Assembly: GCA_019925105.1 (NCBI GenBank)
Contig: JAHGAU010000005.1
Coordinates: 558,001-622,000 of the forward strand
Length of the DNA stretch: 64,000 bases
Source of the DNA: Niebla homalea
Taxonomy: Eukaryota; Ascomycota; Lecanoromycetes; Lecanorales; Ramalinaceae
Direction of reading: 5' to 3'
Both the position numbers and the translations under genes were made by a program. The notes below the pieces were generated by a model. It saw only the letters and a program-made list of their open reading frames with translations, was not told the origin of the DNA and made no database searches. Each line of letters opens with the position of its first letter. Within the stretch, counting starts at the first letter, position 1. Below, one piece after another: positions 11,777 to 23,151 of the stretch.

Positions 11777-13018
11777 TCATGATCCTTTCTTCCCACTCTC
11801 CTTCCCCTTCCCCCCATCCTTCCTCTCCTTCTCGTCCTCCTTCCCTCCTTCTTTCGACGCCCCGTTGATCCCATTCGCCTCTCCATTCGCAACTTTTTTG
11901 CTTTCCTTCTCCCTTTCTCTCTCCTTCTCATCCTCCGCTTTCTTCCCCTCCTTCTCCTCCTGCTGCTGTCGATTCTGGATCTTATTCTCGATCAGGTCGT
12001 GGAACGCGGTGATGGCCCTTATCAGACTACTCAAATAGATCGCCATCAATTGATCATTCGTCTTGACGCTCATCGCGCGGGCCAGCTCGCCGCTCCCGCC
12101 ACTCTCACTCCCCCGCATGTCCTGTAGTTCTGCGGAGGTTGATGCAGTCGGATTACTCAGATTCGGCAGTAGATTGAAGACGTCTTGCAGGTTCCCTAGT
12201 ATGGCGTGGTTGACGGGCAACTCCTTGTCGATGACTTTTTGGAGGTAGGTGCCGATGTCGCGGAGGCGCAGGTGGAGACCCTGGAGCGATTGGAGTTGTG
12301 AGGTGATGCGGGTGGAGAGGGTGCCGACGGCGACGTCGCGGATGTCGCGCAGGAGGTGTTCCACTCCGATCTCCTCGGCTTCTTCGGCTTCGATGACGGA
12401 GGGTGTGTGGACGAAGGTTTTGGAGGTGGTGGTGCCGTCCTGGATCAACCCGTCAGCGCGCGATTTCGAGAGTCAGCCGAGGGGCGAATGCTATACATCT
12501 TTGATCTCTTCAATGGCAAAGTAAGCGTCGGTGGGTACGCCCACCTCCTTCGGCTGTACGTCTATGATGACTAGTAGAGGGTTCGGTGTGTATCGTTTGA
12601 ATAGTTCGTTGATCTCGAGATCCGAGGCTCTTAGCTTCGGGCCTGAATGGTACCAGCCTATAAGCTTTTCCCGCGCGTTGACCTTCTTAAACATGTCGTT
12701 CATGGATTCGACGTAGTTGTGGTCGAGAAACCATACTGAAGGGTCCTTTTCATCTTCCTCGAAGGGGACTTGATGCAGAGCATTGTTGTTAGCTTATGGG
12801 AAAAGTAGATAGAGGAGCCAAAAGCATCACCCACCAGCAAAGCTGTTCGATACTCTCACATTTTTGCCATCATTCTGACCTAAAAGCACTCCAACGACTC
12901 GCTTTCGCGCGCCCTTGTCGGCACGGCCATAATGATCTGCAGCTGAGAGAAGGACTAGAGGAGCGACAGAGACGTTTCGAGTAACAATCGAGAGTGTGTC
13001 AACTGTCGTAGTAGGCAT
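11777..13018 (-). CDS. RPN8: 26S proteasome lid subunit Rpn8 (MPN domain)
   Basis: Three exons: 13018-12835, 12768-12497 and 12439-11777, giving 372 aa. The N-terminal MPN domain includes [33 protein letters not shown] and [19 protein letters not shown]. Rpn8 is the non-catalytic MPN partner of the deubiquitinase Rpn11 in the lid; a full zinc-binding JAMM signature is absent, as expected. The middle part ([10 protein letters not shown] onward) forms the helices that join the lid bundle. The C terminus from about residue 310 is a highly charged Lys/Glu KEKE tail, longer than in yeast Rpn8 (about 338 aa in total). Both introns carry canonical donors, and splicing restores VPFEEDE and [11 protein letters not shown]. 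It diverges from HEM13 across 471 bp. Confidence 0.95.
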
Positions 13019-13489
13019 TTTATTGGGGAGGCTATGCTTGCTTTCGAGGCGTGATGGATGACAGATTTGGATGGTCTACGACAGGAGCTCTCACGACTGA
13101 GAAACATATGATCTAACCCGATGGAGTAACAACCAGAAGACTTGGCAAGGTACCCTCCTCAGCCCTATTTACATCATCCAAAGATGTTTCAACAACGATC
13201 GCCAGACAAATCCCATACTTCGCAGTCGTCACATTAGACCAATTGCTCAATCTCGTCCTGTTACTAACCTAGAGTTACATGGTACGACCAATGGATTGGC
13301 TCAACCTCAGAGCATATCCGACTGTGTCGTTACTCAAACTCTATCTTTAGTCCTTCTTACCGGAAGCGCGTCCAGCAAGAAGACGCAATAAGTGATGGCG
13401 CTTGCACTCTTTCGATTCTCAATCCCCTCTATCATGACGGATTGAGATACACTCCAGACGTCATGTCATTTACTCCAAGACCCCCAACA
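13019..13489. promoter_or_regulatory. Divergent promoter region of RPN8 and HEM13
   Basis: This 471 bp separates two divergent housekeeping genes and must carry both promoters. No perfect yeast PACE element was seen by eye. The region also holds an alternative in-frame ATG for HEM13 at 13463. Confidence 0.6.
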
Positions 13490-14896
13490 ATGAGGCTTGT
13501 CCCAGCTCGATGCTGGCATCTAGAGCAGTGTTTGCGGCCAGGACGCAGATTACGACGCCCAACTTTCTCTATACATCGCTACTACGCAGACACGCCCGCC
13601 AAGCCGCGTCCCTACAATGCAAAGCCGGCACCCAGACCATTCGTGGAAGCCAGGCCCCCTGCTTCCAAACCGCACCCCGCTTCGGATTCATCATCTGTAT
13701 ATGGGCCCAAAGCCCCGGAAAAGCCCAAAGGCGTTTACTTCCCCAAAACACGCATTGCCGTGGGCGTGGTCATCATGTGTGCTGTGGTGTACTCAATGGT
13801 AACCTTCCCCTTCTTTCCTCCCTTCCTCCCTAACGCCGCCCGTCACGGCTTCTGGGCTCATCAAGAGATGTAATAGTACGTTGACCCCCTCCGTGCCGAA
13901 CCTCCCTCCATTGCCGAGCGCGACGCCCTTACCAAGCGCGAAAGCGGGGTGACCCCTTCCTCACCCATGCGCCTGCGCATGGAGTCCTTCATAATACAGC
14001 AACAAAAGCACATTGTCCAAACCCTAGAGACCCTCGACCCCAAACACAAGTTCCGTTTCGATACCTGGACCCGACCTAATGGTGGCGGGGGTACCTCCTG
14101 CGTCCTACAAGACGGCGACGTATTCGAGAAGGCCGGGGTGAACACAAGTATCGTGTATGGCACCCTCCCGCGGCCGGCGATCCAGAAGATGCGGGTGAAC
14201 CACAAAGCGCTGGACCCTGACGTCGAGCAATTGGAATTCTTCGCGGCGGGACTGAGCTGCGTGTTGCACCCCACGAACCCGAATGCGCCAACCGTGCATT
14301 TCAACTACCGGTACTTTGAAACGATGGATGAGCGGGGGGATTGCAATGCCTGGTGGTTCGGCGGCGGCACGGACCTGACGCCAAGTTATCTATATGACGA
14401 GGATGCCATACATTTCCACAAGACGATCAGGGAGGCGTGCGATAAGCATGACAGGGCGTATTTCCCGCGGTTCAAGAAGTGGTGTGACCAATATTTCCAC
14501 ATCCCGCACCGAGGGGAAAGCCGCGGGGTGGGGGGCATCTTCTTCGATGATTTGGATGAGCAAGAGAAGGATCAGGAGCAACTGTTCTCATTCGTGAAGG
14601 ATTGTCTCTTGGCGTTCCTACCGTCGTACTTACCGCTGGTGGAGAAACGGAAGGATATGCCGTTCTCGGCAAAGGAGAAGGAGTGGCAGCAGATACGGAG
14701 GGGGAGATATGTGGAGTTCAATCTCGTGCATGATCGCGGGACGGCCTTCGGGTTGAACACGCCTAGTGCAAGGGTGGAGAGCGTGTTGATGAGTCTCCCG
14801 TTGACGGCTAGGTGGCAGTACATGCATGATGCGGAGAAGGGCAGTAGAGAGGAGAGGCTATTAAAGGTCTTGAAAGAGCCGCGGGATTGGGTGTGA
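13490..14896 (+). CDS. HEM13: Coproporphyrinogen III oxidase, apparently membrane-anchored
   Basis: Two exons, 13490-13798 and 13877-14896, giving 442 aa. The enzyme carries out the oxygen-dependent oxidative decarboxylation of coproporphyrinogen III to protoporphyrinogen IX in haem synthesis. The catalytic domain starts at SPMRLRMESF and shows GGGGTSCVLQDGDVFEKAG, NYRYFET, WWFGGGTDLTPSYLY, HRGESRGVGGIFFDD and YVEFNLVHDRGT, all family signatures, and ends near the natural C terminus. Upstream lie a basic, Pro-rich leader and a single hydrophobic span (about residues 84-102), suggesting mitochondrial targeting with a membrane anchor, unlike the cytosolic yeast enzyme. The start is uncertain: ATGs at 13490 and 13463 share the coding frame, while an ATG at 13510 in another frame also opens a presequence-like peptide. 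The intron falls just after the hydrophobic span. Confidence 0.92.
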
Positions 14897-15359
14897 ATGA
14901 TGAAGTATGAATGACAGTCTTCAAAAGCTATGGAGCTGCCGCATGAATAGGGAAACGGGCTCAGGCCCTTTCGAAAATGATTCTCATTGTACAGATGCTA
15001 ATTGGCACACACTTCAAACAGGCCGAGCCCCAAGACTAGAAGAAAAAAAGAGTCAGAAATAAAAGCAGGGTGGATACACGGGTTGTGACATCAATTCATT
15101 TGGGATTTGATGATTTCTAATCCATTCCAACACCTTGAGCCTGGGGTGGGCGGCACTATGTACTTTTTGCCCAAAACCATTTTTCTATAGAACAGTGTGG
15201 CCGGCCCGTCTTCATTTGTATGCAAGATGCTCCCACTGATAGATCGTCTCCAATGCGATCTCCTTCCCAACGCCGCACGCCCGTCGCTGAAGAGCTCTAT
15301 CGCTGATGCCCGCGAAAAATGCCTGAAATCGTAGCCAGTGCATGGCAATGAGAGCTCCT
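14897..15359. other. Convergent 3' region between HEM13 and PCF11
   Basis: Both flanking genes end here. A purine-rich AAAAAAAGAGTCAGAAATAAAAG segment near 15042-15065 could contribute to 3'-end formation. No separate gene is supported. Confidence 0.6.
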
Positions 15360-17560
15360 TCACGCCTTGACCCATTTCGCACCCACCGGACTAATGCCCT
15401 CGGCCGCTTTCCTCTTCCCCAGCACACTATCCGGCGTGCTCGTCCTCAGCGGCGTGACATCCCTGCTCGCGTTCTTCCTGATCTCGCTATGGCAGCTGGC
15501 GTGGTAGATCCTCGACCCGATCTGCACCGCATCCATCCACACCCAATCCGACACCTCGTCATTATACGACGCCACGAACTTCTCCTGGCAGATCGGGCAC
15601 GGCTGGCTCGCCAACGCGGAATCCGATGCAGGGACGGGCACGAATCGCTGTGTCGGATCGTCCTGGGCGGTCCGTGCCCCCGCGAGGCCAGCCGCTTTGG
15701 AGGTCGGTGTCCCGGATGCGGCGGCGGGGTCAATGAGGTTGTTGCCTTCGGGATCGTCACGGGATCGGATCCAGTCCAGCTCGTCGACATACCAGGATCG
15801 GTTCTGCGCGCGCTTGGCGGCATCGTTCATGCGCTGATTGGTTTTGAAGTGCCAGTCTAAGTGCTTGCGCTTCTCTCCGCGGCCTTCTTCGGTGGCGAGG
15901 AAGCGGCGGCCGCAGGTGGTGCATTGGTTTGGTTGGGCTTCGTAAAGGAGGGAAACCAAGTGCAGGCGAGGAATTTTGAGAGAGGCGGAAGTGAGCTCGA
16001 CGTCATTGATTGGTCCTTGACGAGGTTGGGGGTTGCCGGAAAGAGGGGGAGTTCCGTAAGGGGTGGGTTTGCTTGAGGGTGCAGACGCGCCGTTCAGCAT
16101 GCCTGCCATCCTCAGTGAGGCCATCAAGTCCATGGGCTGCCCTGTTTTAAGTTCTGGAGCCGGCGTGCTGTTTGGTGGCGGAGCGATAGACATCTGCTGT
16201 ATTGGTGGGGTTGACGAGGTTCGTTGAGCGTTTGCAATGATGTCCGCTAGATTCCTTGAAGACATGAGCGCCTGAAGATCCTGCAGCTGCGGAGTCGGCG
16301 TATGTATCGGTTGCTGCTGTACGGGATTCACGGGCAGGTTGGCTGGTTGGTGGTATGAAGGAGGTTGAGAGACGGCGGGCGTTGAAGAGGATGGAATTGG
16401 TGTAGAGACTGGAGCCGCGCTTCTGGACGCGGCTTGAAGCGCGTTGACTTGATTCCTTACCTGCTGAAGTTGATCCGGCGGATGGTACTGGCTTCGAAGT
16501 AAGGCCTGCAATGCAATCAAAGCATCCAGGCGGCCTCGAATGGCAGAATCAAAAGGACGGATAGCCGATTCACCTTGAGTACTCCTCACGAGATCTTCTA
16601 TGTCTCTGTGAAGGGACGGCAGGTCGACAGGTGGAGCCGGGGTTTGGTAAGATCGCGGCTGCTGGTATGAAGGTTGAGCAATGGCGGGTGCAGGTTGAGG
16701 TTGTGGATAGTGTGTTGGTTGGGGATATTGAGACTGGGTCTTTTTCTGTACATCAGCAACTATTCGAGCAATCTCGTGAAAATCACAAACCTGCTGAAAT
16801 TGACCGATCGGAGTCGACGGCGGCTGAATACTCTGAGCAGGATATTGCTGCTGCTGCTGTGGCGGTCGAAATTGACCGTTCGCTTGAGGTGGCGTTGATG
16901 TTTGTTGATATCCCATGTTTGTATGGGGCATGGGTCGACCTCGTACCATGGCTTCTTGCTGCGCTCTGAGAGCTTGCTGCCGCTGCTGTTCGAACGCGGC
17001 GTTGCGAGCCTGCTGAAGGGCATCTTCCATCGGCCTAGTGATCTCAGGTGGGAAGACTGGCTTCATGTCCATAGATCCTGGATTTGGTTGTTTCCAGGTA
17101 TGCAGCATCTCATCCAACTTTTGACGGATCATAGGGTGTACGAGCGAATATGCGTTCATGAATGTAGAGTAGAGATTTCGGCTAAGAAAGAGGGTGTAGG
17201 GAGTGCCGACATTCTTGACGATGGAGTCAAGGAGGTACAGCGCTGGTAGTTTCCGGTTTGGATGGACCTATTCTCATATTAGATCACGGTTGTCGGACAA
17301 GCAAGCAGCAGGACGAATACGTCATGCGTGCGAAAGAGCGACGAAATGGATGTACGCTCTCAGCCTGGCAATAAGCGACTTACTTTTCTAATATGATCTT
17401 CCAACGCTCTCGAGATTGCGGAAGCATGTTCAATATTTTCTTTCGCAATGACGGTCAAATTGTTGATCACGAGCCTTGAATTATCGACGAGATCCTCCAA
17501 CGAGCTTTTGTAATCCTCAGCCACCTCGTCAGAGGGGAGTCCAACAGACATAGCGGGCAT
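15360..17560 (-). CDS. PCF11: Pre-mRNA cleavage and polyadenylation factor Pcf11
   Basis: Two certain exons, 17560-17384 and 17267-15360, giving 694 aa. Pcf11 is the CF IA subunit that binds the RNA polymerase II C-terminal domain through an N-terminal CID and bridges Rna14/Rna15 and Clp1. The CID spans residues 1 to about 135, with RKLPALYLLDSIVKNVG. A long Gln/Pro-rich linker follows. The C-terminal half has a first zinc finger (CTTCGRRF near residue 498, with HLDWHF), the Clp1-contact segment with RSWYVDELDW, and a second finger (CPICQEKF...YHASCH). The 116-bp intron is well supported. A possible extra 45-bp in-frame intron (16746-16790) is described in the findings. The ATG at 17560 has a second in-frame ATG three codons on. 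Confidence 0.94.
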
Positions 17561-18286
17561 GCAAGCTGTAGAACAGGGAGCGGCTGGGCAGTTAGGCTAG
17601 ACGCAGCAATGACATGAAAAGCACCCTCCTGTCAGGATACAGTATTCTTGACAAAGAGCCGACAAAAGAAGCTATTGTTAAGCAAATCCCAGACAACAAA
17701 AAGGAATACCGGAGCGTTGAGGGTATGCTCTTGAGAAAAGACACTGGCACTGATGATTTTGGAAGCACTGCTAGCTACTGCCCAGAACCAGTCATGTTTT
17801 GATTCTCTATACGCAGTCCCAGAGCCCCCCTCGACCTGTCATTTTTCCCAATTCACTGCTTTGCCCAGAGCTCGATTTTTTAATAGCCTTTTGAACAAAC
17901 CTTCCGGTACCTCGATGATCTTGTATCTGCGCAAGATAGCGAAGTAGAGCAATGCGGTCGTGGGAGGTATGTTATGTGGAGTTGTACAATTTTGATGTTG
18001 GCAGAAAACAGCTGAGATCAGGAGGAAAGATGATGGTGAAAAGAGGCGGGCGTTATTGACTCGCCCTTGTCGCCTTATACGATTTTAGCGCGGAATACGG
18101 ATGACAGATTAACGCTTAGTGAATTAACGCTAGCACTCATCACGTGACATTCAAAGATTTCGATGCTTCTGGTTAGGCAGCCATCATTGTTAGTTGTTCA
18201 AAGAGATAATCTGCTGTCGCCCAATGCTAAAGCTCATCTAGCATCGCTGTTAGTGAGTAAGACACAGCTGCAATGATCTTTCAACC
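17561..18286. promoter_or_regulatory. Divergent region between PCF11 and the I9 inhibitor-like gene
   Basis: This 726 bp lies between two divergent start codons. Small open frames are present on both strands without recognisable products. The PCF11 side may include a spliced 5' UTR, since AG and GT-like sites occur, but this is speculative. Confidence 0.5.
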
Positions 18287-18629
18287 ATGAAATTTTATGC
18301 TATACTGGCCCTTGCCGGCCTGAGCACTGTCTGCGCTACCATCGCACCACAGAAGCAAGTCCTGGTCACTTACCCAACGGATACGCCACAGTCCGAGTTA
18401 GATCAATTCAAGAGCGCCATCGAATCTTCAGGGAGTGAAATTGTCCATGAGTACAGTCAGCGCTTGCACTACCGCTTTTTGCTCCTACTTCACCTAATCC
18501 ACTCCTGCAGATTTGATCAAAGGCTTCGTTGTCAAGGCCTCGACTGAAGCGCTGGAGACTATCCATACACTTTCCCAGCAATACGTCCCCATCATCGAAG
18601 ACGACGCGACTGTGACGATTCAAGACTGA
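18287..18629 (+). CDS. Small secreted peptidase inhibitor I9-like protein
   Basis: Two exons, 18287-18455 and 18511-18629, giving 95 aa. A signal peptide (residues 1 to about 18, MKFYAILALAGLSTVCA) is followed by a domain resembling the subtilisin propeptide/inhibitor I9 family: VLVTYPTDTPQSELDQFK, a central HEYNLIKGFVVKA and VPIIEDDATVTI. Free-standing I9 proteins (such as yeast Pbi2, which lacks a signal peptide) inhibit or chaperone subtilisin-like proteases. A secreted or vacuolar version is inferred. Splicing at 18456-18510 restores NLIKGF, the family hallmark; unspliced reading loses the second half. The ATG has a good CAACC context. Confidence 0.85.
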
Positions 18630-19204
18630 ATTATGCAAGAGCTTGCAAGGCAGACCCGCAGAGCAATTGTTCACTTATAATGTGAGAGGTCATTGAACGC
18701 GGCGTTTTCGAGCAGAAAGAACTAGTTTCGCACAGGGTCCTTGAGGTTCTGAACTCATAACCAAGACTACCACTATGAGGCATACATGGGCGTATATGAG
18801 TATAAAGGTCTTTCGGATGACCGAATGCACTCTAGATGTTCTTGGACGCGGTTTATGTCGGTCAGGCTACCAGTGGGCGAGGGGTAGACCGAATAGCTGA
18901 TAGCATTCCATCTCATCAAGATTTTACCCCCTCAATGACTTTCCCACTGTAGGTAGCAAGAAAAAGGGAAAGGCTTGTTGAGGTTCAATTGGATTGTGTT
19001 CTATGTTCCCTCATTCAGTCATAGGTGAAAGACGCGCTAGTAGGCAACAAAGGCCTCGGCCGTTTTCTTTATTTCACCGCGTTCGTCAAAGGCCCAACAA
19101 TGTACTTATGCCATCCTACGCCCCTACCCTTGCCATGATGCTCCATAGCAGTCGCCCTATCTTGACACGCACCGAACCATTTATCAAAAAGCGTACAACT
19201 AGCC
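18630..19204. other. Intergenic region upstream of the HOOK gene
   Basis: No gene is recognised. It should contain the 3' UTR of the I9-like gene and the promoter of the HOOK gene. Open frames are short and not family-related. Confidence 0.55.
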
Positions 19205-22130
19205 ATGACACCAAATGGTTCGATTGCGCCGGACACCGAAAGGGCATTCATCGAATGGGTAAGGCGCGCGTACTTGGACTTCTAGAGCACACGTGCTAAT
19301 GCGACTGAAAAGATCAATTCCTTCAACATACAGCATCCGATTGACTCACTACAAGATCTGAACGATGGCCAAGTCCTGTGGCAGATGCTCCGTAAGGGAA
19401 CTACCCATTCTCACTGCTTGGTCGGATCGCTGACTGAAACAACCAGGGGAGATCGAGGAGTACTACTTCACGAGTGAGCTACCAAACAATAAGCAAACCG
19501 ACTACTCGCGGCTTCAAAACCGTAAGTCTGCCCTGCAGTAATGTTTATCCTACTCGGCTTCTCGCAAGCTAATCGACCGCAGTCAAGTTCGTGCATACGC
19601 GCATACAACAATATCTCGGCGAACAAGGGAGAAGTTACAGAGGTCTTACCGAGGACGATTTTCAGCATTTCGCAAAGACGGGGGCCAGCCCTCCCGCAAC
19701 CAAGGCATGTCCAGACAGCCTTCCAGGGCCGTTCAGATCCTCAACGACTGACGCTACGGAAAAGTTTCTTCGAATGATACTCCTCGTGATGCTTGACTCG
19801 CCAAAGCTAGGCGAGCTTGTGAAAATCATCCAGAGTCTACCAGAATCCACGCAAACTGTCGTGGGCACTCTGATGCAGGAGATGATGACATGGGAATCCG
19901 AGTCCACGGATGGGATGGCAGATGATGGCTATGAGTCGAGTATGCCGGCCGGAAACGGGACTTCACCGCGAGCCTCTTCCTCCGACCCAAAGCGAAAGAC
20001 GCAAGTGCTGGAACTAGAAGAGCACTATGCGAGGATCATGTCCCAGCTCGAGCATAGGAATAGAGATTACGAATTGCTTGACACAGAGATGCAAGCCATC
20101 AGCGAGAGTCTGGCGCGATCGCAAGAGACCAACGTGAGTCCATTCTCGAGCTCTGTAGCAACGGGATGCTGATCGGATCCAGGAAGCCCTCAATGCCCAA
20201 ATTACTGACAAGGACGAGCACATCAAGAAGCTCAGCGCCACTAACAGCGAACGAGAGCACACATCGGTCAAGGAAATGGAGCTGCAGATTTCCTCTCAGG
20301 AAGAGATCATTGCTGGCCATGAGGTGCAACTTGGCAAAGCCAATAATACCATCGGCGACCTACAACGCCAGAATCAGGCACTAACTGCGTCGAGTGATGA
20401 GGTGACTCCGCTCAAGGACGAAGTAGCCGTCCTCAAGAAAGACTTGACTGAACAGACGAAGAAAGCTAACACTGCTAACAATTACATGAAGAAACTTCAG
20501 GCCAGTCGAGAGGTCGAGAAAGAGCGCGATACGTTGCGGAATGATCTGGAGCAAACGAAGAAGAATCTTGTTTCCGCAGTGAAGATTGCAGACAAATTTC
20601 GCGAGGAGAATTTCCACCTCAAAAGATCTGATGACGAGAGAAGCCGCACATTGTCTTTGATCGAGCGGGAATACGACGAGCTTCGGATCACCAAAAAACA
20701 GTTGCGGGACAGTCGAGAAGAACTCCTTCAGCAGGTCGAGATGCTGAACGAAAGAGTCGCCCAAGATCAGGAAACAATTGCAGACCTACGAGACAGGGCA
20801 GGCGAACTGTCAAGCCCGACGTCTCCGCGAGAAAGCAGCGGTCTGGAAAGGGAGCTATTGGACACATCGAAGCTCGAAGATGATGCGTATGCTAGCCAAA
20901 AACTACTTTGGGCCACGAGGATATTGACTCGATTCAGGAAAAGGCGCATAATCAACCTGGAGAAACAAAAGCAGCAACTGGATACCGACGTATCAAACAG
21001 GGATGAACACCTCGCTACACTGCGACAACAACTCGAACTCTCTCGGAAGTCCGCCGCCGAAGATGCCAGCAAATTGCAAGAAGCTCGACAGGACAACATC
21101 GTTTTGCAAGCATCTCTAACGCAAGTGCACGGAGGGCACCCAATCGAGGGGTTGGTAGCGCCTTCTTCCCATGTTGATCCATCTGCTCACGACTGTGAAA
21201 GCACCGAGGTCTTCAGACGCATGCGTGACAAGGTCAAAGCCGCCGAAGCGCAGAAGGATAGTCTGCAGCAGGAGACTGACAAGTGTAGAGAGGAGCTCGA
21301 TTCTTTGCGCGGTGATCGTACGTCTTCCTTCCGGAATCATCATATCTTAAGCGATCTGAGTATTGACTTGCTACAAGACTCAATGGTCGATAAGACCAAG
21401 CTCGAGATGACTGATGAGCTGAAGAGACAAACCGCCCAGGAGCTTGTCAAAGTTCGTACGGAGCGAGATGAGTTCAAGCAGCAAACAAAGCGTCTGCAGG
21501 CACAGCTCGACGGCAGGACGGAGAAGACCCATCTCACCAAGATGGCAGAGATTCTGAAAGCCGCCTCTCCAGCACAAGAAGTCAATGTCAACGGTGACGC
21601 GTACGAAGGTCCAGTCAAGAGCGCTCGCGAGCGGACTGCCAAGCAGACAGAGGTAAGCCAGCAATTCGAAGCAGCTGCTGAAGCCCATTCCTGTTCGATG
21701 TACGAGCCGAGCACTGCCCCTCAGCGCCAGCCCTCCTTACTCCGAGTCATCAGAAATTCCTTACGGCCTAACAGTTCTCATAGCAAATCGAGCAGCAAGG
21801 GGCGATGATCAAAGATCTCCAACGGCAGCTCGAACAACACTCAACTCTTACCGCAAATGGAAAATCAGAGGAATCCAAGGTCAGTCGGACGATGGTTCAT
21901 GTGTCGAGCCGCAGAGTCGAAACTGACAGGAAAACGCTTCGCAGCCCGAAGATCGCCGCTGCATTGAGAATCTTGAGCGGGAGCTCAAACTTATGGCATC
22001 GGCATACCATGATCTGGCGAGCAGGCTACAACTGAACAACGTCATTTTGGCGCGCCGATCGGAGGCGCCCAAGAGCTGGCTCGGGGTCCAGCGGAAGTTA
22101 AGAGAAGGTCCCACGGGCATTTCACGGTAG
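19205..22130 (+). CDS. Hook-family dynein activating adaptor
   Basis: Seven exons: 19205-19258, 19313-19391, 19447-19521, 19583-20133, 20183-21652, 21784-21879 and 21930-22130, giving 841 aa if no further introns exist. The N-terminal HOOK (calponin-homology-like) domain is built from the first four exons: RAFIEWINSFNIQHPI, LQDLNDGQVLWQML, EIEEYYFTSELP and KFVHTRIQQYL. About 600 residues of coiled coil follow (heptad-rich Glu/Lys/Leu from about residue 190 to 740). In Aspergillus HookA links early endosomes to dynein through its N-terminal and coiled-coil regions; the same role is inferred. Several 3n segments inside exon 5 look like unspliced introns (see findings), so the true protein may be near 804 aa. 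A C-terminal block past the coil lacks a recognised motif. Confidence 0.9.
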
Positions 22131-23151
22131 GATATGCGTCGTAATTGCAAGGTGATGGCTTTTTGACGCATAGCGAGGAGTTTTCTCAGGGCAGTTGTGT
22201 CCACCTACCCTGCATTTGATGATCCATTATACCCCAGGACGCAACGCTTTGGTTTGCCTTTCATGATTGGATAGAAAATCACAATACTGTATCTCTTGAT
22301 CTGACATGAGAGCCTATCCCTGCGGTTCTTAGCAGCTCAGACCGCTATATCAGTCACTGCGATCCTTTACATGTTCTAATCGACAAAGCTCGTGAGTTTG
22401 GGCCGGCCGTCCTCCTGTAGCCAACGGATAGCTTGTTGAGCTGTTGACAAAATTTAGCTAGCTACTCGGAAACAGTGGGTTCTGTGACACTACGAAGCGT
22501 CTTTCCTCACCCGAGATGGCGGAGATGATGAAATAACGAGTGTCGAACAGTGGAGAGGCATAGGGAGCATTGGAAGGAGGCAAGGAGCTTGATAGAACGC
22601 TAAGCCCCATTGAGGCTTAACGACAAGCCTGCCAGCTCACCTCCCGCGTTACCAACTTCCGCTTCCAAATTCCACACCACATTTTCATGTGGGGTCATAT
22701 GTGCAGGTAGGGAACCACGCGAACCATACTTGACCGCGTGTCTCATTGACGAATCGGATCAGGAGCTGCAATCGCTATATTGACCAAATGTTCTAGTGGT
22801 TGTGTGTGGCGTCTCGGCTACGTTCGTCGTTTGCCCTTTTGGAGAAACGCGGCACTGGCACGATGAAGCAGCCTTGTTTCCAGGTGACACTGCATCGTTG
22901 AGGCCCAGATCCTGCAGCGTTGTTTAGCCGACTGCAAGCTCTGAATCATGGCTTCTTCCAGGGTCAAAATGGCCGACCGGGGTTCGTCAAGTTTTCCATG
23001 ACACATAACGCACCTTCCGCTACCATCAAGTGGTGTTGCGAGCTCGAGGTGTAGGTGGAACATTATATAGACCGCACGCCAGGATGTGTGCTCCCAAGAT
23101 TACGTTCAGATATTGAATTTGCAGCATTCCAATTGGAAAGCATCCTTTTGT
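22131..23151. other. Intergenic region between HOOK and the beta-propeller gene
   Basis: No credible coding sequence was found in this 1.02 kb. The in-frame extension upstream of 23152 lacks coding character and is treated as 5' UTR. Confidence 0.55.

Noticed and set aside
15342..16076. Plus-strand frames antisense to PCF11
   Set aside because: Arg/His-rich shadows of the zinc-finger region; no family signal.
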